Program-made: the position numbers and the translations under genes
Source of the DNA: Rhodopirellula baltica SH 1
GTDB lineage: Bacteria; Planctomycetota; Planctomycetia; Pirellulales; Pirellulaceae
Direction of reading: 5' to 3'
NCBI RefSeq assembly: GCF_000196115.1
Contig: NC_005027.1
Coordinates: forward strand, 1,364,001-1,428,000
DNA: 64,000 nucleotides
The notes under the pieces: model-generated
The model's input: the letters and a program-made list of their open reading frames with translations, nothing else
Database searches by the model: none
What the model was told of the DNA's origin: nothing
Part shown: positions 38,749 through 47,525 of the stretch, piece after piece
Position numbering within the stretch: the stretch's first letter is position 1
Layout: the number at the start of each line of letters is the position of its first letter

Positions 38749-40271
38749 TTGACTTCCAAACCATGCATTCAACGAATAACGCTTCGCGGAAATCGCTAGC
38801 ATCGGAGCTCTACGCTGGCTCGTTGCAACACTCGACGCGTCGACACTTCCTGCGTGATTCCACGTTGGGTCTGGGCGCGATTTGGATGGCGATGCAGCAG
38901 AACCAGGCATCGGCGCGAAACGTCGTGGTCCCTCAGCATTCACCAACGAATCCGCTCAGCCCGATCAAGCCGCCGCTACCGGCGAAGGTCAAGCGTGTCA
39001 TTTTCCTGCACATGATTGGCGCCCCCAGCCAACTGGAGTTGTTCGACTACAAACCGGAACTGAAACGACTCGATGGCAAAGATTGCCCGCAATCCTTTTT
39101 GGAGGGCAAGCGTTTCGCGTTCATCCAAGGCACGCCCAAAATGCTGGGGCCGCAGTATCCGTTCGAGCAACACGGTGAGTCGGGAGCTTGGGTTTCCGAT
39201 CGGATGCCACATTTGGCAAAACAGGTCGACGACATCTGTTTCATCAAATCGATGCAGACAGATCAATTCAATCATGGGCCTGCGCAACTGATGGTCCACA
39301 CCGGGCAAACTCGGATGGGCAATCCATCGATCGGATCTTGGGTCACGTGGGGATTGGGCAGCGAGAACGAAGATCTTCCCGGCTACATGGTGTTGTTGTC
39401 GGGCGGTCGGTTGCCTCGAGTTGGCAAAGCCCTGTGGAGTTCCGGATTCTTGCCTTCGGTTTACCAGGGCGTCCAGTGTCGATCCAAAGGCGATCCGGTG
39501 TTGAATATTTCCGACCCGCAGGGCACGACTCGAGAAGCCCGACGAGCGATGTTGGATTCGCTCAATCGTCTCAATCAAACTTCTCACGAAACGTTTGGGG
39601 ACCCCGAGACCATCACTCGAATTGCCCAGTACGAGATGGCGTTTCGAATGCAATCGGCGGTGCCCGATGCGATGGATATTTCCAAGGAACCACAACACGT
39701 CCTGGACAGCTACGGTGCCGAGCCCGGCAAGGAATCATTCGCCAACAACTGTTTGCTCGCCCGACGATTGGCTCAGCAAGGCGTTCGGTTCATTCAGCTT
39801 TACGACTGGGGTTGGGACTCGCACGGTGCCGGAAAAGACGAAGCGCTAAACGAAGGCTTCAAAGACAAGTGCAAACAAGTCGACCAGCCCACCGCTGCGT
39901 TGCTTGCCGATTTGAAGGCCAACGGAATGCTCGAGGACACGCTCGTGATTTGGAGCGGCGAATTCGGCCGCACGCCGATGCGTGAGAACCGTGGCGGGAC
40001 CGAGATGACCTTCGTCGGTCGGGATCACAACCCGTCCGCATTCACGCTGTGGATGGCTGGCGGCGGTGTCAAAAAAGGAGTGACGTATGGCGAATCAGAC
40101 GAAGTGGGCTACACCGCGGCAGTTGATCCGGTTCATCTGCGAGACTTCCACGCGACGTTGTTGCATTTGCTCGGGTTTGACCATCAGAGCCTTGTCTATC
40201 CGTTCCAAGGTCTGGATCAAAAGCTGACCGGCGTCAAACCAGCCCAAGTGGTTCAAGGCATTCTCGCATGA
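38745..40271 (+). CDS. DUF1501 protein, partner of copy 2
   Basis: 508 residues. The ATG at 38745 overlaps the preceding stop as ATGA, so translation is coupled. A Tat-type signal ([21 protein letters not shown]) begins around residue 30; the ATG at 38763 is an alternative. DUF1501 marks are [47 protein letters not shown] and [17 protein letters not shown]. It keeps the HxxP/GEFGR/DHN residues expected for a metal site in this superfamily. Its biochemical role is unknown; the pairing with a haem protein suggests a shared extracytoplasmic process. Confidence 0.94.
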   Translation: MIDFQTMHSTNNASRKSLASELYAGSLQHSTRRHFLRDSTLGLGAIWMAMQQNQASARNVVVPQHSPTNPLSPIKPPLPAKVKRVIFLHMIGAPSQLELFDYKPELKRLDGKDCPQSFLEGKRFAFIQGTPKMLGPQYPFEQHGESGAWVSDRMPHLAKQVDDICFIKSMQTDQFNHGPAQLMVHTGQTRMGNPSIGSWVTWGLGSENEDLPGYMVLLSGGRLPRVGKALWSSGFLPSVYQGVQCRSKGDPVLNISDPQGTTREARRAMLDSLNRLNQTSHETFGDPETITRIAQYEMAFRMQSAVPDAMDISKEPQHVLDSYGAEPGKESFANNCLLARRLAQQGVRFIQLYDWGWDSHGAGKDEALNEGFKDKCKQVDQPTAALLADLKANGMLEDTLVIWSGEFGRTPMRENRGGTEMTFVGRDHNPSAFTLWMAGGGVKKGVTYGESDEVGYTAAVDPVHLRDFHATLLHLLGFDHQSLVYPFQGLDQKLTGVKPAQVVQGILA

Positions 40272-40426
40272 GGAAGTGAGCCAGGTTGATTGGGTATATG
40301 GCTGCTTTGGCGAGCCATTGCCTTTCCGGGACAATCGGGATCGCCAGGTGAGACCTGGCCTACGTTGATTTGCGATTTGCATTCGAGAATTTGCACTTTG
40401 GAATCACCCCGTTTCAAGATGATGCC

Positions 40427-41920
40427 TTACCGACGCCCTTCCAATTTCTTTTCCATTGCGCGAAGTTTCGCGTCCAATCTTTTGATCACTGCCTGCGAGC
40501 CCGGATTGCGGATCAGATTCACTGTTTCATCTGGATCCGTCGTTAGGTCGTAGAACTCGTCGCAGCCTTCATTGTGTCGATCGCGGATCAGCTTGTATTC
40601 CGGCGTGCGATAGCCGCGGAGCGATGCGACGGCGTAGTTGATCATGTCGTACTCGAAGTACTGGGCTTGGTCCCAGTCGTCCTGTAGTTCACCCTTCAAC
40701 AGTGGCGACAAATCGCGGCCGGGCAAGTCTTTGGCTGATGAGCCATCGCCGGCGATCGCACATAATGTCGGGAACCAATCCAAATGCGATGCGGTGGCTT
40801 CGATCACGGCCGAAGGTTTGACCACGCCCGGCCAACGGACGATTGCCGGTACTCGCAGTGAATGGTCATAAAGATTTGGTCGGTATTTGTCCGAGATCAC
40901 TCGGGTACCTTGGTGAAATTTGCCTGGTGGCTTTTGCCTGGTCGCCCAGATCCCGTTTCCTTTGTGGTAGATCCCGTGATGGCCCATGTTGAACCCGTGA
41001 TCCGAGGTGAAGATCACAATGGTGTTGGACGTCAGTTCTTGTGCATCGAGCGTTTTCAGCAACCGCCCAAGATTGCGATCGACTCCTGACGTGCTCGCCA
41101 AGTACTCCTTCATCTTCTTGCGAACCCAGTCCGTATCAAGGTCCGGGTATTGAGGGATCGTTGGATCCATCTCTTCGTATGGCTGCCAGTCTTCGGGTGC
41201 GACAGGCAACCACCGACCGTGAGGTGCTCGGGTGGACAGGCACAAGAAGAAGGGGCGGTCAGCGTTTTGTTCCACGAAATCAATCGCATGATCGGTCAAG
41301 ATATCAGTGGTCAAACCTTGGAACTGTTGAACCTTTCCGTTGAGTTCCAATTCGGGGTTGTCTGGCGTCGTTCCACCTCCCGTCAAACCCATGAACGAAT
41401 CAAATCCGTGTCGCGTCGGGTGCTTCCCCGAATCGCCGTTCGCTGTCCAATCACCGAGGTGCCATTTGCCGACCAAACCGGTTGTGTATCCCTGTTGCTG
41501 CATCACTTCCGCGAAAGTCACGGTGTTGTCGGGATCCAAATGAATCGGTGAATCGGGATCGTAGAGTTTGTGTCCGGGTTGTGGGATAAAATCCTTGATC
41601 CCCAGTTCGCTGGCGTAGCGACCCGTCATCAAAGTTGCGCGAGCGGGACTGCACACCGGCGTGGTGCAAAAGAAATTGCGAAAGACGGCACCTTCGGCCG
41701 CCAAACGATCCATGTTCGGCGTCGAGGGAATTGGCACGTCCGAAAACTGCCCCGATCGAACCGCTTCCGCGAACGCCCAGGGTGCTTGGTCGTCGGTCAG
41801 TACCAACACCACGTTGGGTTTCGCGGCCCAAGCCGTACCGGCCGAGAGTGTGCCCAGTACACATACGCACCCGAGCAAGCCAACTGACATGGCTTGTCGG
41901 AGAATCGAGTCAATCATCAT
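40427..41920 (-). CDS. Secreted sulfatase (FGly type)
   Basis: 497 residues from the first of two adjacent ATG codons at 41920. The signal peptide (SVGLLGCVCVLGTLSAGTAWA) is followed by PNVVLVLTDDQ with the metal-binding Asp pair. The formylglycine precursor is Cys90 in CSPARATLMTG, and GLVGKWHLGDW, TSDHGFNMGHHG and a C-terminal substrate-recognition domain complete the family pattern. A longer frame to 42121 has no signal-like features. It is convergent with the DUF1501 gene and divergent from the GH16 gene (268 bases between starts), which fits joint attack on a sulfated glycan. Confidence 0.95.
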   Translation of the reverse strand: MMIDSILRQAMSVGLLGCVCVLGTLSAGTAWAAKPNVVLVLTDDQAPWAFAEAVRSGQFSDVPIPSTPNMDRLAAEGAVFRNFFCTTPVCSPARATLMTGRYASELGIKDFIPQPGHKLYDPDSPIHLDPDNTVTFAEVMQQQGYTTGLVGKWHLGDWTANGDSGKHPTRHGFDSFMGLTGGGTTPDNPELELNGKVQQFQGLTTDILTDHAIDFVEQNADRPFFLCLSTRAPHGRWLPVAPEDWQPYEEMDPTIPQYPDLDTDWVRKKMKEYLASTSGVDRNLGRLLKTLDAQELTSNTIVIFTSDHGFNMGHHGIYHKGNGIWATRQKPPGKFHQGTRVISDKYRPNLYDHSLRVPAIVRWPGVVKPSAVIEATASHLDWFPTLCAIAGDGSSAKDLPGRDLSPLLKGELQDDWDQAQYFEYDMINYAVASLRGYRTPEYKLIRDRHNEGCDEFYDLTTDPDETVNLIRNPGSQAVIKRLDAKLRAMEKKLEGRR

Positions 41921-42188
41921 GATCAAAGCAGCATTCGAACATTGTCGGTGAGTCATTGGATAGAGCGGCAGATAATATCCTCCCAAGTCAACGGTTGCGC
42001 TCGAGCGGCGGAGCAGTTTTGCCAAGTCAATCGTTCTCGTTCGCCTCGAAGTGTGGTTCTCGGATTGCCCGCACCTTTGTGACTTCGCGAATGCCTGTTT
42101 CGACGGGCTCCTTGGTATCATCTAGATCGTTCGAGCTTGTCGGCTTGTTTTCTGCTTTGATGACCCATCATGTATCCGTTGGACTGAA

Positions 42189-43112
42189 ATGTTTCGTACT
42201 CTCACGCTGCTCTTGGTCATCTTCGGTGCACCGTCGTTTGCATGGTCACAGTCCAACGAAAATTCGAAACCCTTGACCGCGAAGCCGGGAGAAAAGTGGG
42301 CGATCAAATGGAATCGATCGGACGATTTCAATCGTGACTCGGTTGATTGGAAGAAGTGGAACAAGAATCCCGAAAACTTTGGTGCGTGGACTTGGGACAA
42401 TGAAACAAATGCAGTCGCCGCAAACGGCGTGCTCACGCTAACGGTCCGCCGATTGAGGCAGGACGACACCAAGGCATCTCGGCGGGATCAAAGCGGAAAT
42501 CCGACGCCGTTCACTTCCGCGATGCTGAAGTCCTACGCGGTAGGGACGTACGGATACTACGAAGCGAGAATCAAGGGTTCGCCTGTGTTTCCCGGCGTGT
42601 GCCCTTCGTTTTGGATGTACAGCAAAATCGACGACTCGATCATCGAGAAAGAAGCGGTTCGCTACAGCGAGATTGACGTCGTGGAGATGTCTCAGCGAGG
42701 AAATCGTATTGAGGGAAACGAACGGATCATGGATCACAATCTCCACTCGATCTTGTCCAACGGAACCGGCGGCATCGCGGGCAGAAGTTGGCAACGCCCC
42801 AACGACGCGAGATTTAAAGCGACCCAAGCGATTGAGTATCACGCTCCATTCGATCCTGGGCAGGACTTTCACACCTATGGATGCAACGTCGGACGTGATG
42901 AAATCATTTGGTACGTCGATGGGATCGAGGTCGGGCGGCAAGAGAACACGTTTTGGCACCGGGAGATGAACGTTGCAATCTCGCTGGGTTTGCGTGAGCC
43001 ATATGCGGTGTTCGGCAACAATCGTTTGCGTGCCAACGAGTCACATCCGGCGACCGAATTCCCAACCAACATGCAAATCGACTATGTCCGGGTGTGGGAA
43101 CTGGATGAGTGA
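42189..43112 (+). CDS. Secreted GH16 family glycoside hydrolase
   Basis: 307 residues with a signal peptide (FRTLTLLLVIFGAPSFAWS). The GH16 active site is the beta-bulge form E-x-D-x-x-E: Glu161, Asp163 and Glu166 in SEIDVVEM, with Glu161 the expected nucleophile and Glu166 the acid/base. The flanking GYYEARIKGSPVFPGVCPSFW (start only: GYYEARIKG) and NMQIDYVRVWEL are typical of the jelly-roll fold. The same bulge form occurs in agarases, porphyranases and kappa-carrageenases, so an algal galactan is the likely substrate class. Position between two sulfatase genes supports this. It cannot be assigned to a specific polysaccharide. Confidence 0.93.
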   Translation: MFRTLTLLLVIFGAPSFAWSQSNENSKPLTAKPGEKWAIKWNRSDDFNRDSVDWKKWNKNPENFGAWTWDNETNAVAANGVLTLTVRRLRQDDTKASRRDQSGNPTPFTSAMLKSYAVGTYGYYEARIKGSPVFPGVCPSFWMYSKIDDSIIEKEAVRYSEIDVVEMSQRGNRIEGNERIMDHNLHSILSNGTGGIAGRSWQRPNDARFKATQAIEYHAPFDPGQDFHTYGCNVGRDEIIWYVDGIEVGRQENTFWHREMNVAISLGLREPYAVFGNNRLRANESHPATEFPTNMQIDYVRVWELDE

Positions 43113-43237
43113 CCGTGAAGTGTGCTTGGCCGCATGGACCAATTCTTCTACGAGATAGGTTTCTTTGGATCACCATGCGAGCCTGAAAGACAATTGGTAT
43201 TCTTTATCACTTCCATTTTCGATCGCAGGTGATTCCG

Positions 43238-43564
43238 ATGAACGAACCGAGTCCGTATCAGTCGTCTGAAATGGCCCCTCAGAACGAAGTCTTGCTGACC
43301 GATAGTGGTTATTCGATCGGCGAAGGGCAAATCGCTCTGGCTTGGTTTCTGTTTGTCGTTGTGGCGACCATTGGCGGGGCTGTCGCCGGCGCGTTCGCAG
43401 GTGCTTTCATTGGAGGCGTTCTCGGTGGTTTGGGTCAGCCCACACAAGCGATGCGAATCGCCAGTGCATTGGCGGGATTTTTTGCTGGACTGCCGGTTTC
43501 GTGGCTGACCTTTCGATGGCAAGTTCGACGACTTCTGGCAAAAGCTTCCGCTACATCCAATTAA
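43238..43564 (+). CDS. Small planctomycete-type membrane protein with PYQS motif
   Basis: 108 residues. AGGTGA stands 6 bases before the ATG at 43238. The N-terminus NEPSPYQSSE resembles the NPYQSP motif at the start of many planctomycete membrane proteins. Two hydrophobic segments follow (about 33-70 and 75-95) with a strong Gly/Ala pattern, GGAVAGAFAGAFIGGVLGGLG, typical of helix-packing or glycine-zipper segments. The C-terminus is basic. I do not recognise a family function. Confidence 0.7.
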   Translation: MNEPSPYQSSEMAPQNEVLLTDSGYSIGEGQIALAWFLFVVVATIGGAVAGAFAGAFIGGVLGGLGQPTQAMRIASALAGFFAGLPVSWLTFRWQVRRLLAKASATSN

Positions 43565-43712
43565 CGACAATGGTGATATTTGGTACCTGGTTCAGTCCAA
43601 AGCCATCCGCATCGACAACCGCAATAGTCGTTACGCGGTCACCTGAGCCAGAACGGTATGCTGTTTGTGTCGAACTTGGATTGACTTGTTGAACGTGAAG
43701 TCGGGAACTGAG

Positions 43713-44162
43713 ATGAGTCTTGACTATGAGAGACGCGGACAGTTCGCTCTGGTTCTCGCAACTGTGAGGCGGACGCAATCTCTGCCCGGCGGTGAAATCC
43801 GCGGTCTGCCCAATGGACGTGTTGTCGGCGGATTGAAAGGATTTCATTTGTTCGCGTGTCAGCTCGCCGAGGCCGAAAAAGAAGATCAGCACGGGCGGAC
43901 ACACAAATCGTTGGACCAGGTGACTCAATTGAGAAACGAATTCAACGTGATCGCGAGTCGTTGGCAATCATCGATGGCCGGATTGTTGCAAGGCATCCGG
44001 TCGGGCCAGGACGTGAAAAACTTGGAACGTCTCAAGCGGATGAAAGCAGCACAGCTCGAGATGGGGCGATTGATCGACACCGCTCAAAAGGCATTCAAGG
44101 ATTTGATTGCTAATTTGAACACTGCCGAGTCCGACGCCGGGAAGAATACGTGCGATGAATGA
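43713..44162 (+). CDS. Hypothetical protein with C-terminal coiled coil
   Basis: 149 residues from the ATG at 43713. The C-terminal half (about 65-140) is predominantly helical with heptad-like hydrophobic spacing (VTQLRNEFNVIASRW, LERLKRMKAAQLEMGRLI). The N-terminal half has no known motif. There is no signal peptide or membrane segment. The last codons overlap the next gene's ATG by 8 bases, which is the main reason to believe it is translated. Another frame on the opposite strand is open here but lacks such support. Confidence 0.45.
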   Translation: MSLDYERRGQFALVLATVRRTQSLPGGEIRGLPNGRVVGGLKGFHLFACQLAEAEKEDQHGRTHKSLDQVTQLRNEFNVIASRWQSSMAGLLQGIRSGQDVKNLERLKRMKAAQLEMGRLIDTAQKAFKDLIANLNTAESDAGKNTCDE

Positions 44163-44655
44163 TAGAGCGTCACCGAGCGTGACGACCCAACGGATGAAAA
44201 CGATTGAACACCCGGCAAGTGACAGCGTCTTAAATCCATATCAAAGCCCGCCTGAGTGCACGGAGATTGTTGAAAGCGATCCCGATCAGAGCATGTTTGA
44301 GCGGGAGCGTAGCTTTGCGGTGCCGCTCTTGATCTTGTCGACGGTTGCTCTGTTCATCAGTCTGACTGGGACGCCGACGGCAAATCTATTGCGGTCTTAC
44401 CCGTTAAGATTGAATGGGTATCTCGCTTACGTTTTGGCGATCGTGGTGCATTTTGTTCAGTGGTTCGGTGCACGCAGCATGTTCGCGGGTAGGAAAAGGG
44501 CGTTGTCCTATCTCGCTGCGATTCTGTGCTCCATTCCGATTCTGTCCCCGCTTGTCGCTTTCGGGGTCCCATTCGGCATGATGGCAGTCGTTGCGCTGAT
44601 CCTCGGCGATGTTGGTGTTAAAGGAAAACGAATTCCCGCCACTTTGGATTCATAG
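44155..44655 (+). CDS. Hypothetical membrane protein with NPYQSP motif
   Basis: 166 residues. NPYQSPPE occurs at about 27-34, followed by three or four hydrophobic helices (SFAVPLLILSTVALFISLTG, GYLAYVLAIVVHFVQWFG, AAILCSIPILSPLVAFGVPF and MMAVVALILG). The family has no assigned function. The NPYxSP motif before membrane helices recurs in planctomycete proteins. It overlaps the preceding gene by 8 bases, so the two are probably cotranslated, and together with 43238-43564 it may form a three-gene unit after the GH16 gene. Confidence 0.7.
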   Translation: MNDRASPSVTTQRMKTIEHPASDSVLNPYQSPPECTEIVESDPDQSMFERERSFAVPLLILSTVALFISLTGTPTANLLRSYPLRLNGYLAYVLAIVVHFVQWFGARSMFAGRKRALSYLAAILCSIPILSPLVAFGVPFGMMAVVALILGDVGVKGKRIPATLDS

Positions 44656-44842
44656 GACCGAGTTGTTTAATCTGAGGTCGTTCTATGTTTCAGCGATCCA
44701 GGGAACTCGCGTCGTTTGATTACGGACAGCCTGGTGAGCGATTTTGACGTTTGCCACGGTTGATCATGGAAACCGTGGCTAGCGCCATGCGGCTGATATG
44801 TCGAGCGTCAACAAGAGGTCATGTTGGCGATGGACGCTTGGA

Positions 44843-46375
44843 TCAAAAGTCAGATTTCGCCGAAGGTGCCTTTTCCGAAAGGTTGAAATGCTTGATTAGG
44901 CTTTGTGAGTGTTGTTGGACAACGTCGGGGAATTGGACGGCAACGTTTTGGCTCTCGTTTGGGTCGTTCCGATGATCGTAGAGTTCTTCGGCGATGACAT
45001 GGTGGTCTTGGATGGATCTCCACTGGGTATATCGCCAGTCGGCAGTTCGGACGGAGTATCCCAAAGCGACCCACTTCTCGCGTGGTGCATAGAACGGATG
45101 TTGGTGCTGAGTGAACGCGGCGGTCTTGAGCGTTTGATTGGGGTTTATCAGCAGCGATGAGAGGTCGTCACCTTCGAGATTTTCGGGCAAGTCGTTTGCG
45201 ATACCGGCGAGCGAAGTGAGCGTTGGGTAAAGGTCGACCAACTCGGTCAAGCAATCGGTTCGGGGCTGCGTTCGGTCGACTCGTGGATCGGCGATGATGA
45301 GTGGCACTCGAGCGTCGAGTTCGAAGTTGCTGGTTTTGCCCCACAAGGTCTTCTCACCAATATGGAATCCGTGGTCCGAGACAAACGCGACGATGGTGTC
45401 GTTGTCGTGGCCACTTGCTTCGAGGGCATTCAGAATTAGTCCGACTTGAGCGTCGAGAAAACTGATCGAGGCGTAATAGCCGTGGCGAAGATGCCGTTTC
45501 AACTCCGGTGACAATTCGGCTTCCTTGGGGATTCCATCGTATCCGTGCAACTCACGCGAAATGTGCATCGCGATATCGGGGACATCAACCGGACTGGTTT
45601 CGAGCTGGGGTGATGAAATCTCATCAGGATCGTAGAGGTCCCAGTACTTCTTTGGTGCAACGAATGGCAAATGGGGACGCCAAAAGCCGACGCCTAAAAA
45701 GAATGGTGCCGCGTCGTCGGGGTAGTCACGGATGACGGAGGCTGCCAAACGAGCGATTTGGCCATCGCGGTAGGCTGTGTCGGGAACGTCGAGTGTCTCG
45801 GTCGCGGGAGCCTTTTTTAGCTTGCGAGCACGGAGAGCGACGGGCGTATTGGAATGCACCGTGTCGGCAGCATGCGTTCCCGCGTGCAAGACTTCGTCCA
45901 TGGACCAAGATTGGCGGTCTTGGGTGTCGCCCATGTTGTGGAAGATTTTGCCAATGTCCTGGCAATAGTAACCATGGTTTTTGAAATGTTGAGGCAGCGT
46001 GACCAATGACGCGCCGTTCGGAGCGGTCTCGCGAAAACTTTTGCGAAGGTCATCGACACCCACCGTCGTGGGGCGGAGTCCGGTCAGGAATGATGAACGC
46101 GACGGATTGCAGACGGCTTGTTGGCAGTAGGCTCGATCGAATACCAGCCCGCGGTTCGCGAGAGCGTCCAAGTTCGGCGTGATCGCGTTGGGATCGCCGT
46201 AAGGACCGATCGCACAATTCAAATCGTCGGCGACGATCAATAGGACGTTGGGACGATCATCGCCGAGTGCTGGTCGGAGGAACAGCGCTGCGATGGCGAG
46301 CGGAGCGAACAGTCGGCAAGTCGTCGCGATGTGATTGAAAGCGATCTTCGGTGAAAACGACAACAAACTGGTCAC
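44843..46375 (-). CDS. Secreted sulfatase, iduronate-2-sulfatase-like
   Basis: 510 residues with a signal peptide ending near ALGDD (39-40). PNVLLIVADDLN carries the metal-binding Asp pair, and the formylglycine precursor is Cys89 in CNPSRSSFLTG, the CxPSR form. DIGKIFHN, FFLGVGFWRPHLPF and VSDHGFHIGEKTLWGK are typical of the iduronate-2-sulfatase-like subfamily (S1_7 type). The bacterial members act on various sulfated glycans, so the name does not fix the substrate. It is convergent with the NPYQSP genes and separated from the rhomboid gene by 149 bases on the same strand. Confidence 0.94.
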   Translation of the reverse strand: MTSLLSFSPKIAFNHIATTCRLFAPLAIAALFLRPALGDDRPNVLLIVADDLNCAIGPYGDPNAITPNLDALANRGLVFDRAYCQQAVCNPSRSSFLTGLRPTTVGVDDLRKSFRETAPNGASLVTLPQHFKNHGYYCQDIGKIFHNMGDTQDRQSWSMDEVLHAGTHAADTVHSNTPVALRARKLKKAPATETLDVPDTAYRDGQIARLAASVIRDYPDDAAPFFLGVGFWRPHLPFVAPKKYWDLYDPDEISSPQLETSPVDVPDIAMHISRELHGYDGIPKEAELSPELKRHLRHGYYASISFLDAQVGLILNALEASGHDNDTIVAFVSDHGFHIGEKTLWGKTSNFELDARVPLIIADPRVDRTQPRTDCLTELVDLYPTLTSLAGIANDLPENLEGDDLSSLLINPNQTLKTAAFTQHQHPFYAPREKWVALGYSVRTADWRYTQWRSIQDHHVIAEELYDHRNDPNESQNVAVQFPDVVQQHSQSLIKHFNLSEKAPSAKSDF

Positions 46376-46524
46376 CTGGCGTCAAACGGGGAGCAAACAT
46401 GAGTTACGGAGTTTGCCCACAAGTTTAGCTGAACCGTTCGACAGTCGGAGGTTGACTGCCGGAGCGGCGCCGAAGCGGCTTGATCCGGCATACCCGGATG
46501 CTTTGACGTTGTGACGACGGTTCG

Positions 46525-47514
46525 TCAGATGCTCTTGGGGGCTAATGCAGCGACAGCCATCCCGGTCAGAAGGCCACCAACGTGAGCACCGTTGGCGATG
46601 CCCTGTATCAGTGGTGTCATGCAAGCAAACATAAACCCGAGCATCAAATAAACATTGAACGGCGGGATGCCCACTGGATACGAAGGTTGGAAGCGAGGTC
46701 GAATCCATATGAATCCGAAAACGCCGAACACCGCTCCGGATGCACCAACCGCCATGGGGCTTTCGAGCCAGTCCGGCAAGACGACTTGAACAATCATGCC
46801 GATGATATGCGAAGCAAGCAGCAACGATCCAAGAAACCACGAGCCGTGCAAACGCTCAACGACGCTGCCAAGAGTGAACAACGCCATCATGTTGAACACC
46901 AAGTGCATCGTCGAGCCATGCAGAAAGGCTGGTGTGACCAACCGCCAGATCTCGCCCTTTTTGATCGAGACCCATGCGTCACCCGTCGTGGCATAATCGA
47001 TTGGGCTCGCAAAATTCAGAGCCACGACTAGTTTTTCTCGAGCGGTGAGTTGTTCGCCTCGGACCTCTGGGGGAGAGTTGATTTGCTCGAGAATCACTGA
47101 CAGATCCAACTGCGGATTGAAGTCCGTCGAAACGCTGGCGATCCCACAGATGATGATCATGCCGATGACGACAGGGATATTGCCGGTTCTTGCAGTCCGG
47201 CCACCAAAAGCACCTGACGTCCCTCGCAGTTTCTTCTGTGCTTTTTGTTGCAAAGCGAGTTTGCGTTTCTTTTCCGCTTCCTCTTCCTTTCGCAGGCGTG
47301 CGGCTTCGGCGGTGACGTCAAACTTTGCCGCGCCGGGTGACTGTTTGAACTCATCCATGGCTTCTCGGGCCGTCGCGACATCTTTCTCGTCGCGAATCCA
47401 GATATCATGGGAGCTTTCGTCGTGGTCGACTTTCGCAGGGATCTTCAGGGTCTGCAGATAGTCGTTGAATTGGTCCGCCAGTTTGGGATCGGAAAAATTG
47501 CCGATTCGCCGCAT
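46525..47514 (-). CDS. Rhomboid-family intramembrane serine protease
   Basis: 329 residues from the ATG at 47514. Residues 1-60 form a small soluble domain (RRIGNFSDPKLADQFNDYL) found in front of many bacterial rhomboids, followed by a charged Lys/Glu-rich linker. The rhomboid core starts at about 112, has a membrane-embedded HLVFNMMALFTLG helix, the catalytic Ser259 in GASGAVFG and His311 in NGAHVGG. It should cleave transmembrane proteins; targets are unknown. A start at 47547 would overlap the divergent dehydrogenase gene, and the chosen start leaves 11 bases between them. Confidence 0.92.
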   Translation of the reverse strand: MRRIGNFSDPKLADQFNDYLQTLKIPAKVDHDESSHDIWIRDEKDVATAREAMDEFKQSPGAAKFDVTAEAARLRKEEEAEKKRKLALQQKAQKKLRGTSGAFGGRTARTGNIPVVIGMIIICGIASVSTDFNPQLDLSVILEQINSPPEVRGEQLTAREKLVVALNFASPIDYATTGDAWVSIKKGEIWRLVTPAFLHGSTMHLVFNMMALFTLGSVVERLHGSWFLGSLLLASHIIGMIVQVVLPDWLESPMAVGASGAVFGVFGFIWIRPRFQPSYPVGIPPFNVYLMLGFMFACMTPLIQGIANGAHVGGLLTGMAVAALAPKSI

Positions 47515-47525
47515 ATCAATCTTTC

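Noticed and set aside
43551..43967. A 138-codon minus-strand frame opposite the coiled-coil gene
   Set aside because: It has no motif, while the plus-strand frame overlaps the next gene's start as cotranslated genes do.
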